64,000 bases of DNA from Anaspis maculata (lineage: Eukaryota; Arthropoda; Insecta; Coleoptera; Scraptiidae). Within the stretch, counting starts at the first letter, position 1; each line of letters starts with the position of its first letter. Below the pieces are notes generated by a model. The model made no database searches. It was not told the origin of the DNA and worked only from the letters and a program-made list of their open reading frames with translations. The stretch lies in assembly GCA_949128115.1 (NCBI GenBank), contig OX421966.1, forward strand, positions 992,001-1,056,000, read 5' to 3'. Positions 24,201-37,900 of this stretch are shown piece after piece. The position numbers and the translations under genes are program-made.

Positions 24201-24345
24201 TCTTTCCAAACGCAACATCTGACGAACGAACACAAATATAGAAAAAAAGACACAATTGTTATCCAAAAAGTTCAGGTTTGAACCCACGTGACTCCAGGCT
24301 CCAACCCACGTGACTTCAGGCTTCAACCCACGTGACTTTCAAAAC
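21273..24345. repeat. 3,073-bp tandem duplication, copy 1
   Basis: Monomer-phased unit. Diagnostic variants are GGTTTTATCCCACG near 21,380, CACAATAATAG near 21,560, CACGTGCCCCCAGG near 21,990, a 243-bp monomer at 22,444, TCCAAAGAGTTCAGG near 23,510, GCTACTTAATCC near 23,810 and ATTTGGAGTTGG near 24,185. Each recurs 3,073 bp downstream. The two copies look nearly identical; one visible difference is CACTAATATAG near 23,480 against CACAAATATAG at the matching place. Confidence 0.9.
22444..22686. repeat. Longest monomer seen: 243 bp with six 22-bp units
   Basis: The distance between consecutive GATCGG starts is 243 = 111+6x22. The tail alternates ending types (CAGGCTT, CAGTCTT, ATCAGGCTT, CAGTCTT, CAGGCTT, TTTCAAAAC), so the extra cells look like duplication of a two-cell block. 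Six potential CACGTG cells fall in one cluster; the last unit begins with the ACTCACGTG variant and keeps the palindrome. Confidence 0.87.
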
Positions 24346-24544
24346 GATCGGTTACCACTCTTGATGTTGGCAGCTACTTGTTCCAAATGCAACATCTGAC
24401 AAACGAACAAAAATATAGAAAAAAAGACGCAATTGTTATCCAAAAAAATCAGGTTTTATCCCACGTGACTTCAGGCTCAAACCCACGTGACTCCAGGCTC
24501 CAACCCACGTGACTCCAGGCTCCAACCCACGTGACTTCAGGCTT
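24346..24544. repeat. Chimeric junction monomer between the two 3,073-bp copies
   Basis: The head carries GAACAAAAATATAG and the AGAAAAAAAGACGC combination, as does the monomer opening at 27,419 after copy 2. The tail begins GGTTTTATCCC, as does the monomer opening at 21,273 at the start of copy 1. The switch lies between about 24,422 and 24,457. This is the arrangement expected from unequal exchange between the 21,273-type and 27,419-type monomers. Confidence 0.8.
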
Positions 24545-25516
24545 CAACCCACGTGACTTTCGAAACGATCGGTTACCACTCTCGATGTTGGCAGCTACTT
24601 GTTCCAAATGCAACATCTGACGAACGAACACAATAATAGAAAAAAGACACAATTGTTATCCAAAAAGTTCAGGTTTGAACCCACGTGACTCCAGGGTCCA
24701 ACCCACGTGACTTCAGGCTTCAACTCACGTGACTTTCAAAACGATCGGTTACCACTCTTGATGTTGGCAGCTACTTGTTCCAAATGCAACATCTGACAAA
24801 CGAACACAAATTTAGGAGAAAAGACGCAATTGTTATCCAAAAAAATCAGGTTTCAACCCACATGACTTCAGGCTTGAACCCACGTGACTCCAGGCTCCAA
24901 CCCACGTGACTTCAGGCTCCAACCCACGTGACTTTCAAAACGATCGGTTACCTCTCTTGATGTTGGCAGCTACTTGTTCCAAATGCAACATCTGACGAAC
25001 GAACACAAATATAGAAAAAAACACACAATTGTTATCCAAAAAGTTCAGGTTTGAACCCACGTGCCCCCAGGCTCCAACCCACGTGACTTCAGGCTTCAAC
25101 CCACGTGACTTTCAAAACGATCGGTTACCACTCTTGATGTTGGCAGCTACTTGTTCCAAATGCAACATCTGACAAACGAACACAAATTTAGGAGAAAAGA
25201 CGCAATTGTTATCCAAAAAAATCAGGTTTCAACCCACGTGACTCCAGGCTTGAACCCACGTGACTCCAGTCTTCAACCCACGTGACATCAGGCTTCAACC
25301 CACGTGACTTTGGAAACGATCGGTCACCACATTTGAAGTTGGCAGCTTCTCTTTCCAAACGCAACATCTGACGAACGAACACAAATATAGAAAAAAAGAC
25401 ACAATTGTTATCCAAAAAGTTCAGGTTTGAACCCACGTGACTCCAGGCTTGAACCCACGTGACTTCAGTCTTCAACCCACGTGACATCAGGCTTCAACCC
25501 ACGTGACTTTGGAAAC

Positions 25517-25759
25517 GATCGGTTACCACTCTTGATGTTGGCAGCTACTTGTTCCAAATGCAACATCTGACAAACGAACACAAATTTAGGAGAAAAGACG
25601 CAATTGTTATCCAAAAAAATCAGGTTTCAACCCACGTGACTTCAGGCTTGAACCCACGTGACTTCAGTCTTCAACCCACGTGACATCAGGCTTGAACCCA
25701 CGTGACTTCAGTCTTCAACCCACGTGACTTCAGGCTTCAACTCACGTGACTTTCAAAAC
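25517..25759. repeat. Second copy of the 243-bp, six-unit monomer
   Basis: It lies 3,073 bp after the first and has the same order of tail cells, so the tail expansion predates the 3,073-bp duplication. Confidence 0.87.
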
Positions 25760-27418
25760 GATCGGTTACCACTCTTGATGTTGGCAGCTACTTGTTCCAA
25801 ATGCAACATCTGACAAACGAACACAAATTTAGGAGAAAAGACGCAATTGTTATCCAAAAAAATCAGGTTTCAACCCACGTGACTTCAGGCTTGAACCCAC
25901 GTGACTTCAGTCTTCAACCCACGTGACATCAGGCTTCAACCCACGTGACTTTGGAAACGATCGGTCACCACATTTGAAGTTGGCAGCTTCTCTTTCCAAA
26001 CGCAACATCTGACGAACGAACACAAATATAGAAAAAAAGACACAATTGTTATCCAAAAAGTTCAGGTTTGAACCCACGTGACTCCAGGCTTCAACCCACG
26101 TGACTTCAGGCTTCAACCCACGTGACTTTCAAAACGATCGGTTACCACTCTTGATGTTGGCAGCTACTTGTTCCAAACGCAACATCTGACGAACGAACAC
26201 AAATATAGAAAAAAAGACACAATTGTTATCCAAAAAGTTCAGGTTTGAACCCACGTGACTCCAGGCTCCAACCCACGTGACTTCAGGCTTCAACCCACGT
26301 GACTTTCGAAACGATCGGTTACCACTCTTGATGTTGGCAGCTACTTGTTCCAAATGCAACATCTGACGAACGAACACAAATATAGAAAAAAAGACACAAT
26401 TGTTATCCAAAAAGTTCAGGTTTGAACCCACGTGACTCCAGTCTTCAACCCACGTGACTTCAGGCTTCAACCCACGTGACTTTGAAAACGATCGGTCACC
26501 ACATTTGAAGTTGGCAGCTTCTCTTTCCAAACGCAACATCTGACGAACGAACACAAATATAGAAAAAAAGACACAATTGTTATCCAAAGAGTTCAGGTTT
26601 GAACCCACGTGACTCCAGGCTCCAACCCACGTGACTCCGGGCTTCAACCCATGTGACTTTCAAATCGATCGGTTACCACTCTTGATGTTGGCAGCTACTT
26701 GTTCCAAATGCAACATCTGACGAACGAACACAAATATAGAAAAAAAGACACAATTGTTATCCAAAAAGTTCAGGTTTGAACCCACGTGACTTCAGGGTCC
26801 AACCCACGTGACTTCAGGCTTCAACCCACGTGACTTTCAAAACGATCGGTTACCACTCTTGATGTTGGCAGCTACTTAATCCAAATGCAACATCTGACAA
26901 ACGAACACAAATATAGATGAAAAGATGCAATTGTGATCCAAAAAAATCAGGTTTCAACCCACGTGACTTCAGGCTTAAACCCACGTGACTCCAGGCTCCA
27001 ACCCACGTGACTTCAGGCTTCAACCCACGTGACTTTCGAAACGATCGGTTACCACTCTTGATGTTGGCAGCTACTTGTTCCAAATGCAACATCTGACAAA
27101 CGAACACAAATATAGATGAAAAGACGCAATTGTTATCCAAAAAAATCAGGTTTCAACCCACGTGACTCCAGGCTTGAACCCACGTGACTTCAGTCTTCAA
27201 CCCACGTGACTTTAGGTTTCAACCCACGTGACTTTGAAAACGATCGGTCACCACATTTGGAGTTGGCAGCTTCTCTTTCCAAACGCAACATCTGACGAAC
27301 GAACACAAATATAGAAAAAAAGACACAATTGTTATCCAAAAAGTTCAGGTTTGAACCCACGTGACTCCAGGCTCCAACCCACGTGACTTCAGGCTTCAAC
27401 CCACGTGACTTTCAAAAC

Positions 27419-30205
27419 GATCGGTTACCACTCTTGATGTTGGCAGCTACTTGTTCCAAATGCAACATCTGACAAACGAACAAAAATATAGAAAAAAAGA
27501 CGCAATTGTTATCCAAAAAAATCAGGTTTCAACCCACGTGACTTCAGGCTTAAACCCACGTGACTCCAGGCTCCAACCCACGTGACTTCAGGCTTCAACC
27601 CACGTGACTTTCGAAACGATCGGTTACCACTCTTGATGTTGGCAGCTACTTGTTCCAAATGCAACATCTGACAAACGAACACAAATATAGAAGAAAAGAC
27701 GCAATTGTTATCCAAATAAATCAGGTTTCAACCCACGTGACTTCAGGCTTGAACCCACGTGACTCCAGGCTCCAACCCACGTGACTTCAGGCTCCAACCC
27801 ACGTGACTTTCAAAACGATCGGTTACCTCTCTTGATGTTGGCAGCTACTTGTTCCAAATGCAACATCTGACGAACGAACACAAATATAGAAAAAAACACA
27901 CAATTGTTATCCAAAAAGTTCAGGTTTGAACCCACGTGCCCCCAGGCTCCAACCCACGTGACTTCAGGCTTCAACCCACGTGACTTTCGAAACGATCGGT
28001 TACCACTCTTGATGTTGGCAGCTACTTGTTCCAAATGCAACATCTGACGAACGAACACAAATATAGAAAAAAAGACACAATTGTTATCCAAAAAGTTCAG
28101 GTTTGAACCCACGTGACTCCAGTCTTCAACCCACGTGACTTCAGGCTTCAACCCACGTGACTTTGAAAACGATCGGTCACCACATTTGAAGTTGGCAGCT
28201 TCTCTTTCCAAACGCAACATCTGACGAACGAACACAAATATAGAAAAAAAGACACAATTGTTATCCAAAAAGTTCAGGTTTGAACCCACGTGACTCCAGG
28301 CTCCAACCCACGTGACTCCGGGCTTCAACCCATGTGACTTTCAAATCGATCGGTTACCACTCTTGATGTTGGCAGCTACTTGTTCCAAATGCAACATCTG
28401 ACGAACGAACACAAATATAGAAAAAAAGACACAATTGTTATCCAAAAAGTTCAGGTTTGAACCCACGTGACTTCAGGGTCCAACCCACGTGACTTCAGGC
28501 TTCAACCCACGTGACTTTCAAAACGATCGGTTACCACTCTTGATGTTGGCAGCTACTTGTTCCAAATGCAACATCTGACAAACGAACAAAAATATAGAAG
28601 AAAAGACGCAATTGTGATCCAAAAAAATCAGGTTTCAACCCACGTGACTTCAGGCTTAAACCCACGTGACTCCAGGCTCCAACCCACGTGACTTCAGGCT
28701 TCAACTCACGTGACTTTCAAAACGATCGGTTACCACTCTTGATGTTGGCAGCTTCTTGTTCCAAATGCAACATCTGACAAACGAACACAAATTTAGGAGA
28801 AAAGACGCAATTGTTATCCAAAAAAATCAGGTTTCAACCCACATGACTTCAGGCTTGAACCCACGTGACTCCAGGCTCCAACCCACGTGACTTCAGGCTC
28901 CAACCCACGTGACTTTCAAAACGATCGGTTACCTCTCTTGATGTTGGCAGCTACTTGTTCCAAATGCAACATCTGACGAACGAACACAAATATAGAAAAA
29001 AACACACAATTGTTATCCAAAAAGTTCAGGTTTGAACCCACGTGCCCCCAGGCTCCAACCCACGTGACTTCAGGCTTCAACCCACGTGACTTTCGAAACG
29101 ATCGGTTACCACTCTTGATGTTGGCAGCTACTTGTTCCAAATGCAACATCTGACGAACGAACACAAATATAGAAAAAAAGACACAATTGTTATCCAAAAA
29201 GTTCAGGTTTGAACCCACGTGACTCCAGTCTTCAACCCACGTGACTTCAGGCTTCAACCCACGTGACTTTGAAAACGATCGGTCACCACATTTGAAGTTG
29301 GCAGCTTCTCTTTCCAAACGCAACATCTGACGAACGAACACAAATATAGAAAAAAAGACACAATTGTTATCCAAAAAGTTCAGGTTTGAACCCACGTGAC
29401 TCCAGGCTCCAACCCACGTGACTCCGGGCTTCAACCCATGTGACTTTCAAATCGATCGGTTACCACTCTTGATGTTGGCAGCTACTTGTTCCAAATGCAA
29501 CATCTGACGAACGAACACAAATATAGAAAAAAAGACACAATTGTTATCCAAAAAGTTCAGGTTTGAACCCACGTGACTTCAGGGTCCAACCCACGTGACC
29601 TCAGGCTTCAACCCACGTGACTTTCAAAACGATCGGTTACCACTCTTGATGTTGGCAGCTACTTGTTCCAAATGCAACATCTGACAAACGAACAAAAATA
29701 TAGAAGAAAAGACGCAATTGTGATCCAAAAAAATCAGGTTTCAACCCACGTGACTTCAGGCTTAAACCCACGTGACTCCAGGCTCCAACCCACGTGACTT
29801 CAGGCTTCAACCCACGTGACTTTCGAAACGATCGGTTACCACTCTTGATGTTGGCAGCTACTTGTTCCAAATGCAACATCTGACAAACGAACACAAATAT
29901 AGATGAAAAGACGCAATTGTTATCCAAAAAAATCAGGTTTCAACCCACGTGACTCCAGGCTTGAACCCACGTGACTTCAGTCTTCAACCCACGTGACTTT
30001 AGGTTTCAACCCACGTGACTTTGAAAACGATCGGTCACCACATTTGGAGTTGGCAGCTTCTCTTTCCAAACGCAACATCTGACGAACGAACACAAATATA
30101 GAAAAAAAGACACAATTGTTATCCAAAAAGTTCAGGTTTGAACCCACGTGACTCCAGGCTCCAACCCACGTGACTTCAGGCTTCAACCCACGTGACTTTC
30201 AAAAC
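27419..30205. repeat. Block with a 1,106-bp-spaced duplication and a partial third copy of the preceding unit
   Basis: From 27,817 to about 28,700 the sequence recurs from 28,923 to about 29,806 at +1,106 bp (two trimer lengths). Markers are GGTTACCTCTC, CACGTGCCCCCAGG and CAGGGTCCAAC. The end of the block, about 29,645-30,205, matches about 26,858-27,418 at +2,787, including ATTTGGAGTTGG. The region thus carries a third, rearranged copy of the right part of the 3,073-bp unit. Confidence 0.78.
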
Positions 30206-33200
30206 GATCGGTTACCACTTTTGATGTTGGCAGCTACTTGTTCCAAATGCACCATCTGACAAACGAACAAAAATATAGAAGAAAAGACGCAATTGTTATC
30301 CAAAAAAATCAGGTTTCAACCCACGTGACTTCAGGCTTAAACCCACGTGACTCCAGGCTCCAACCCACGTGACTTCAGGCTTCAACCCACGTGACTTTCG
30401 AAACGATCGGTTACCACTCTTGATGTTGGCAGCTACTTGTTCCAAATGCAACATCTGACAAACGAACACAAATATAGAAGAAAAGACGCAATTGTTATCC
30501 AAATAAATCAGGTTTCAACCCACGTGACTTCAGGCTTGAACCCACGTGACTCCAGTCTTCAACCCACGTGACTTCAGGCTTCAACCCACGTGACTTTGAA
30601 AACGATCGGTCACCACATTTGAAGTTGGCAGCTTCTCTTTCCAAACGCAACATCTGACGAACGAACACAAATATAGAAAAAAAGACACAATTGTTATCCA
30701 AAAAGTTCAGGTTTGAACCCACGTGATCCAGGCTCCAACCCACGTGACTTCAGGCTTCAACTCACGTGACTTTCAAAACGATCGGTTACCACTCTTGATG
30801 TTGGCAGCTTCTTGTTCCAAATGCAACATCTGACAAACGAACACAAATTTAGGAGAAAAGACGCAATTGTTATCCAAAAAAATCAGGTTTCAACCCACAT
30901 GACTTCAGGCTTGAACCCACGTGACTCCAGGCTCCAACCCACGTGACTTCAGGCTCCAACCCACGTGACTTTCAAAACGATCGGTTACCTCTCTTGATGT
31001 TGGCAGCTACTTGTTCCAAATGCAACATCTGACGAACGAACACAAATATAGAAAAAAACACACAATTGTTATCCAAAAAGTTCAGGTTTGAACCCACGTG
31101 CCCCCAGGCTCCAACCCACGTGACTTCAGGCTTCAACCCACGTGACTTTCGAAACGATCGGTTACCACTCTCGATGTTGGCAGCTACTTGTTCCAAATGC
31201 AACATCTGACGAACGAACACAATAATAGAAAAAAGACACAATTGTTATCCAAAAAGTTCAGGTTTGAACCCACGTGACTCCAGGCTCCAACCCACGTGAC
31301 TTCAGGCTTCAACTCACGTGACTTTCAAAACGATCGGTTACCACTCTTGATGTTGGCAGCTACTTGTTCCAAATGCAACATCTGACAAACGAACACAAAC
31401 TTAGGAGAAAAGACGCAATTGTTATCCAAAAAAATCAGGTTTCAACCCACATGACTTCAGGCTTGAACCCACGTGACTCCAGGCTCCAACCCACGTGACT
31501 TCAGGCTCCAACCCACGTGACTTTCAAAACGATCGGTTACCTCTCTTGATGTTGGCAGCTACTTGTTCCAAATGCAACATCTGACGAACGAACACAAATA
31601 TAGAAAAAAACACACAATTGTTATCCAAAAAGTTCAGGTTTGAACCCACGTGCCCCCAGGCTTCAACCCACGTGACTTCAGGCTTCAACCCACGTGACTT
31701 TCAAAACGATCGGTTACCACTCTTGATGTTGGAAGCTACTTGTTCCAAATGCAACATCTGACAAACGAACAAAAATATAGAAGAAAAGACGCAATTGTTA
31801 TCCAAAAAAATCAGGTTTCAACCCACGTGACTTCAGGCTTAAACCCACGTGACTCCAGGCTCCAACCCACGTGACTTCAGGCTTCAACTCACGTGACTTT
31901 CGAAACGATCGGTTACCACTCTTGATGTTGGCAGCTACTTGTTCCAAATGCAACATCTGACAAACGAACACAAATATAGAAGAAAAGACGCAATTGTTAT
32001 CCAAATAAATCAGGTTTCAACCCACGTGACTTCAGGCTTGAACCCACGTGACTCCAGTCTTCAACCCACGTGACTTCAGGCTTCAACCCACGTGACTTTG
32101 AAAACGATCGGTCACCACATTTGAAGTTGGCAGCTTCTCTTTCCAAACGCAACATCTGACGAACGAACACAAATATAGAAAAAAAGACACAATTGTTATC
32201 CAAAAAAATCAGGTTTCAACCAACATGACTTCAGGCTCGAACCCACGTGACTCCAGGCTCATACCCACGTGACTTCAGGCTCCAACCCACGTGACTTTCA
32301 AAACCATCGGTTACCTCTCTTGATGTTGGCAGCTACTTGTTCCAAATGCAACATCTGACGAACGAACACAAATATAGAAAAAAACACACAATTGTTATCC
32401 AAAAAGTTCAGGTTTGAACCCACGTGCCCCCAGGCTCCAACCCACGTGACTTCAGGCTTCAACCCACGTGACTTTCAAAACGATCGGTTACCACTCTTGA
32501 TGTTGGAAGCTACTTGTTCCAAATGCAACATCTGACAAACGAACAAAAATATAGAAGAAAAGACGCAATTGTTATCCAAAAAAATCAGGTTTCAACCCAC
32601 GTGACTTCAGGCTTAAACCCACGTGACTCCAGGCTCCAACCCACGTGACTTCAGGCTTCAACCCACGTGACTTTCAAAACGATCGGTTACCACTCTTGAT
32701 GTTGGCAGCTACTTGTTCCAAATGCAGCATCTGACAAACTAACACAAATTTAGGGGAAAAGACGCAATTGTTATCCAAAAGAATCAGGTTTCAACCCACG
32801 TGACTTCAGGCTTGAACCCACGTGACTTCAGTCTTCAACCCACGTGACATCAGGCTTCAACCCACGTGACTTTGAAAACGATCGGTCACCACATTTGAAG
32901 TTGGCAGCTCCTCTTTCCAAACGCAACATCTGACGAACGAACACAAATATAGAAAAAAAGACACAATTGTTATCCAAAAAGTTCAGGTTTGAACCCACGT
33001 GACTCCAGGCTCCAACCCACGTGACTTCAGGCTTCAACCCACGTGACTTTCAAAACGATCGGTTACCACTCTTGATGTTGGCAGCTACTTGTTCCAAACG
33101 CAACATCTGACGAACGAACACAAATATAGAAAAAAAGACACAATTGTTATCCAAAAAGTTCAGATTTGGACCCACGTGACTCCAGGCTCTAACCCACGTG

Positions 33201-34959
33201 ACTTCAGGCTTCAACCCACGTGACTTTCAAAACGATCGGTTACCACTCTTGATGTTGGCAGCTACTTGTTCCAAATGCAACATCTGACAAACGAACACAA
33301 ATATAGAAGAAAAGACGCAATTGTTATCCAAAAAAATCAGGTTTCAACCCACGTGACTTCAGGCTTGAACCCACGTGACTTCAGTCTTTAACCCACGTGA
33401 CCCCAGGCTTCAACCCACGTGACTTTAAAAACGATCGGTCACCACATTTGAAGTTGGCAGCTTCTCTTTCCAAACGCAACATCTGACGAACGAACACAAA
33501 TATAGGAAAAAAGACACAATTGTTATCCAAAAAGTTCAGGTTTGAACCCACGTGACTCCAGGCTCCAACCCACGTGACTTCAGGCGTCAACCCACGTGAC
33601 TTACAAAACGATCGGTTACCACTCTTGATGTTGGCAGCTACTCTATCCAAATGCAACATCTGACGAACGAACACAAATATAGAAGAAAAGACGCAATTGT
33701 TATCCAAAAAAATCAGGTTTGAACCCACCTGACTCCAGGCTCCAACCCACGTGACTTCAGGCTTCAACTCACGTGACTTTTAAAACGATCGGTTACCACT
33801 TTTGATGTTGGCAGCTACTTCATCCAAATGCAACATCTGACGAACGAACACAAATATAGAAGAAAAGACGCAATTGTTATCCAAAAAAATCAGGCTTGCA
33901 CCCACGTGACTTCAGGCTTGAACCCACGTGACTTCAGTCTTCAACCCACGTGACTTCAGGCATCAACCCACGTGACTTTTGAAACGATCGGTCACCACTT
34001 TTGAAGTTGGCAGCTACTCTTTCCAAACGCAACATCTGACGAACGAACACAAATATAGAAAAAAAGACACAATTGTTATCCAAAAAGTTCAGGTTTGGAC
34101 CCACGTGACTCCAGGCTCTAACCCACGTGACTTCAGGCTTCAACCCACGTGACTTTCAAAACGATCGGTTACCACTCTTGATGTTGGCAGCTACTTGTTC
34201 CAAATGCAACATCTGACAAACGAACACAAATATAGAAGAAAAGACGCAATTGTTATCCGAAAAAATCAGGTTTCAACCCACGTGACTTCAGGCTTGAACC
34301 CACGTGACTTCAGTTTTTAACCCACGTGACCCCAGGCTTCAACCCACGTGACTTTGAAAACGATCGGTCACCACATTTGAAGTTGGCAGCTTCTCTTTCC
34401 AAACGCAACATTCTGACGAACGAACACAAATATAGGAAAAAAGACACAATTGTTATCCAAAAAGTTCAGGTTTGAACCCACGTGCCTCCAGGCTCCAACC
34501 CAAGTGACTTCAGGCTTCAACCCACGTGACTTCAGTCTTTAACCCACGTGACTTCAGGCTTCAACCCACGTGACTTTGAAAACGATCGGTCACCACATTT
34601 GAAGTTGGCAGCTTCTCTTTCCAAACGCAACATCTGACGAACGAACACAAATATAGAAAAAAAGTCACAATTGTTATCCAAAAAGTTCAGGTTTGAACCC
34701 ACGTGACTCCAGGCTCCAACCCACGTGACTTCAGGCTTCAACCCACGTGACTTTCGAAACGATCGGTTACCACTCTTGATGTTGGCAGCTACTTGTTCCA
34801 AATGCAACATCTGACAAACGAACACAAATACAGAAGAAAAGACGCAATTGTTATCCAAAAAAATCAGGTTCAACCCACGTGACTTCAGACTTGAACCCAC
34901 GTGACTCCAGGCTCCAACCCACGTGACTTCAGGCTCCAAACCCACGTGACTTTCAAAAC
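30206..34959. repeat. Large tandem duplication, copy 1 (4,754 bp)
   Basis: Markers repeated in the next copy are GCACCATCTGAC near 30,250, CCAAATAAATCAGG near 30,500, CACGTGATCCAGG near 30,725, CACAAACTTAGG near 31,397, CAACCAACATGAC near 32,220, TTAGGGGAAAAG near 32,752, GGCAGCTCCTC near 32,906, GCAACATTCTGACG near 34,408, AAATACAGAAG near 34,826 and the 23-bp cell GGCTCCAAACCC near 34,935. The offset is 4,754 up to about 31,997 and 5,110 afterwards. Confidence 0.9.
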
Positions 34960-37900
34960 GATCGGTTACCACTCTTGATGTTGGCAGCTACTTGTTCCAA
35001 ATGCACCATCTGACAAACGAACAAAAATATAGAAGAAAAGACGCAATTGTTATCCAAAAAAATCAGGTTTCAACCCACGTGACTTCAGGCTTAAACCCAC
35101 GTGACTCCAGGCTCCAACCCACGTGACTTCAGGCTTCAACCCACGTGACTTTCGAAACGATCGGTTACCACTCTTGATGTTGGCAGCTACTTGTTCCAAA
35201 TGCAACATCTGACAAACGAACACAAATAAAGAAGAAAAGACGCAATTGTTATCCAAATAAATCAGGTTTCAACCCACGTGACTTCAGGCTTGAACCCACG
35301 TGACTCCAGTCTTCAACCCACGTGACTTCAGGCTTCAACCCACGTGACTTTGAAAACGATCGGTCACCACATTTGAAGTTGGCAGCTTCTCTTTCCAAAC
35401 GCAACATCTGACGAACGAACACAAATATAGAAAAAAAGACACAATTGTTATCCAAAAAGTTCAGGTTTGAACCCACGTGATCCAGGCTCCAACCCACGTG
35501 ACTTCAGGCTTCAACTCACGTGACTTTCAAAACGATCGGTTACCACTCTTGATGTTGGCAGCTTCTTGTTCCAAATGCAACATCTGACAAACGAACACAA
35601 ATTTAGGAGAAAAGACGCAATTGTTATCCAAAAAAATCAGGTTTCAACCCACATGACTTCAGGCTTGAACCCACGTGACTCCAGGCTCCAACCCACGTGA
35701 CTTCAGGCTCCAACCCACGTGACTTTCAAAACGATCGGTTACCTCTCTTGATGTTGGCAGCTACTTGTTCCAAATGCAACATCTGACGAACGAACACAAA
35801 TATAGAAAAAAACACACAATTGTTATCCAAAAAGTTCAGGTTTGAACCCACGTGCCCCCAGGCTCCAACCCACGTGACTTCAGGCTTCAACCCACGTGAC
35901 TTTCGAAACGATCGGTTACCACTCTCGATGTTGGCAGCTACTTGTTCCAAATGCAACATCTGACGAACGAACACAATAATAGAAAAAAGACACAATTGTT
36001 ATCCAAAAAGTTCAGGTTTGAACCCACGTGACTCCAGGCTCCAACCCACGTGACTTCAGGCTTCAACTCACGTGACTTTCAAAACGATCGGTTACCACTC
36101 TTGATGTTGGCAGCTACTTGTTCCAAATGCAACATCTGACAAACGAACACAAACTTAGGAGAAAAGACGCAATTGTTATCCAAAAAAATCAGGTTTCAAC
36201 CCACATGACTTCAGGCTTGAACCCACGTGACTCCAGGCTCCAACCCACGTGACTTCAGGCTCCAACCCACGTGACTTTCAAAACGATCGGTTACCTCTCT
36301 TGATGTTGGCAGCTACTTGTTCCAAATGCAACATCTGACGAACGAACACAAATATAGAAAAAAACACACAATTGTTATCCAAAAAGTTCAGGTTTGAACC
36401 CACGTGCCCCCAGGCTTCAACCCACGTGACTTCAGGCTTCAACCCACGTGACTTTCAAAACGATCGGTTACCACTCTTGATGTTGGAAGCTACTTGTTCC
36501 AAATGCAACATCTGACAAACGAACAAAAATATAGAAGAAAAGACGCAATTGTTATCCAAAAAAATCAGGTTTCAACCCACGTGACTTCAGGCTTAAACCC
36601 ACGTGACTCCAGGCTCCAACCCACGTGACTTCAGGCTTCAACTCACGTGACTTTCGAAACGATCGGTTACCACTCTTGATGTTGGCAGCTACTTGTTCCA
36701 AATGCAACATCTGACAAACGAACACAAATATAGAAGAAAAGACGCAATTGTTATCCAAATAAATCAGGTTTCAACCCACGTGACTTCAGGCTTGAACCCA
36801 CGTGACTCCAGTCTTCAACCCACGTGACTTCAGGCTTCAACCCACGTGACTTTGAAAACGATCGGTCACCACATTTGAAGTTGGCAGCTTCTCTTTCCAA
36901 ACGCAACATCTGTCGAACGAACATAAATATATAGAAAAAAAGACACAATTGTTATCCAAAAAGTTCAGGTTTGAACCCACGTGACTCCAGGCTCCAACCC
37001 ACGTGACTTTCGAAACGATCGGTTACCACTCTTGATGTTGGCAGCCTCTTGTAACAAATGCAACATCTGACAAACGAACAAAAATATAGAAGAAAAGACG
37101 CAATTGTTATCCAAAAAAATCAGGTTCCAACCCACGTGACTTCAGGCTTGAACCCACGTGACTCCAGTCGTCAACCCACGTGACTTCAGGCTTCAACCCA
37201 CGTGACTTTGAAAACGATCGGTCACCACATTTGAAGTTGGCAGCTTCTCTTTCCAAACGCAACATCTGACGAACGAACACAAATATAGAAAAAAAGACAC
37301 AATTGTTATCCAAAAAAATCAGGTTTCAACCAACATGACTTCAGGCTCGAACCCACGTGACTCCAGGCTCATACCCACGTGACTTCAGGCTCCAACCCAC
37401 GTGACTTTCAAAACCATCGGTTACCTCTCTTGATGTTGGCAGCTACTTGTTCCAAATGCAACATCTGACGAACGAACACAAATATAGAAAAAAACACACA
37501 ATTGTTATCCAAAAAGTTCAGGTTTGAACCCACGTGCCCCCAGGCTCCAACCCACGTGACTTCAGGCTTCAACCCACGTGACTTTCAAAACGATCGGTTA
37601 CCACTCTTGATGTTGGAAGCTACTTGTTCCAAATGCAACATCTGACAAACGAACAAAAATATAGAAGAAAAGACGCAATTGTTATCCAAAAAAATCAGGT
37701 TTCAACCCACGTGACTTCAGGCTTAAACCCACGTGACTCCAGGCTCCAACCCACGTGACTTCAGGCTTCAACCCACGTGACTTTCAAAACGATCGGTTAC
37801 CACTCTTGATGTTGGCAGCTACTTGTTCCAAATGCAGCATCTGACAAACTAACACAAATTTAGGGGAAAAGACGCAATTGTTATCCAAAAGAATCAGGTT

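Larger units (their letters stand above)
24346..27418. repeat. 3,073-bp tandem duplication, copy 2
   Basis: It begins directly after copy 1 and ends at the GATCGG of 27,419. It contains every marker of copy 1 at +3,073 (for example the 243-bp monomer at 25,517 and GCTACTTAATCC near 26,880). Its first monomer is a chimera, described separately. The near identity implies a recent event compared with the divergence between neighbouring monomers. Confidence 0.9.
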
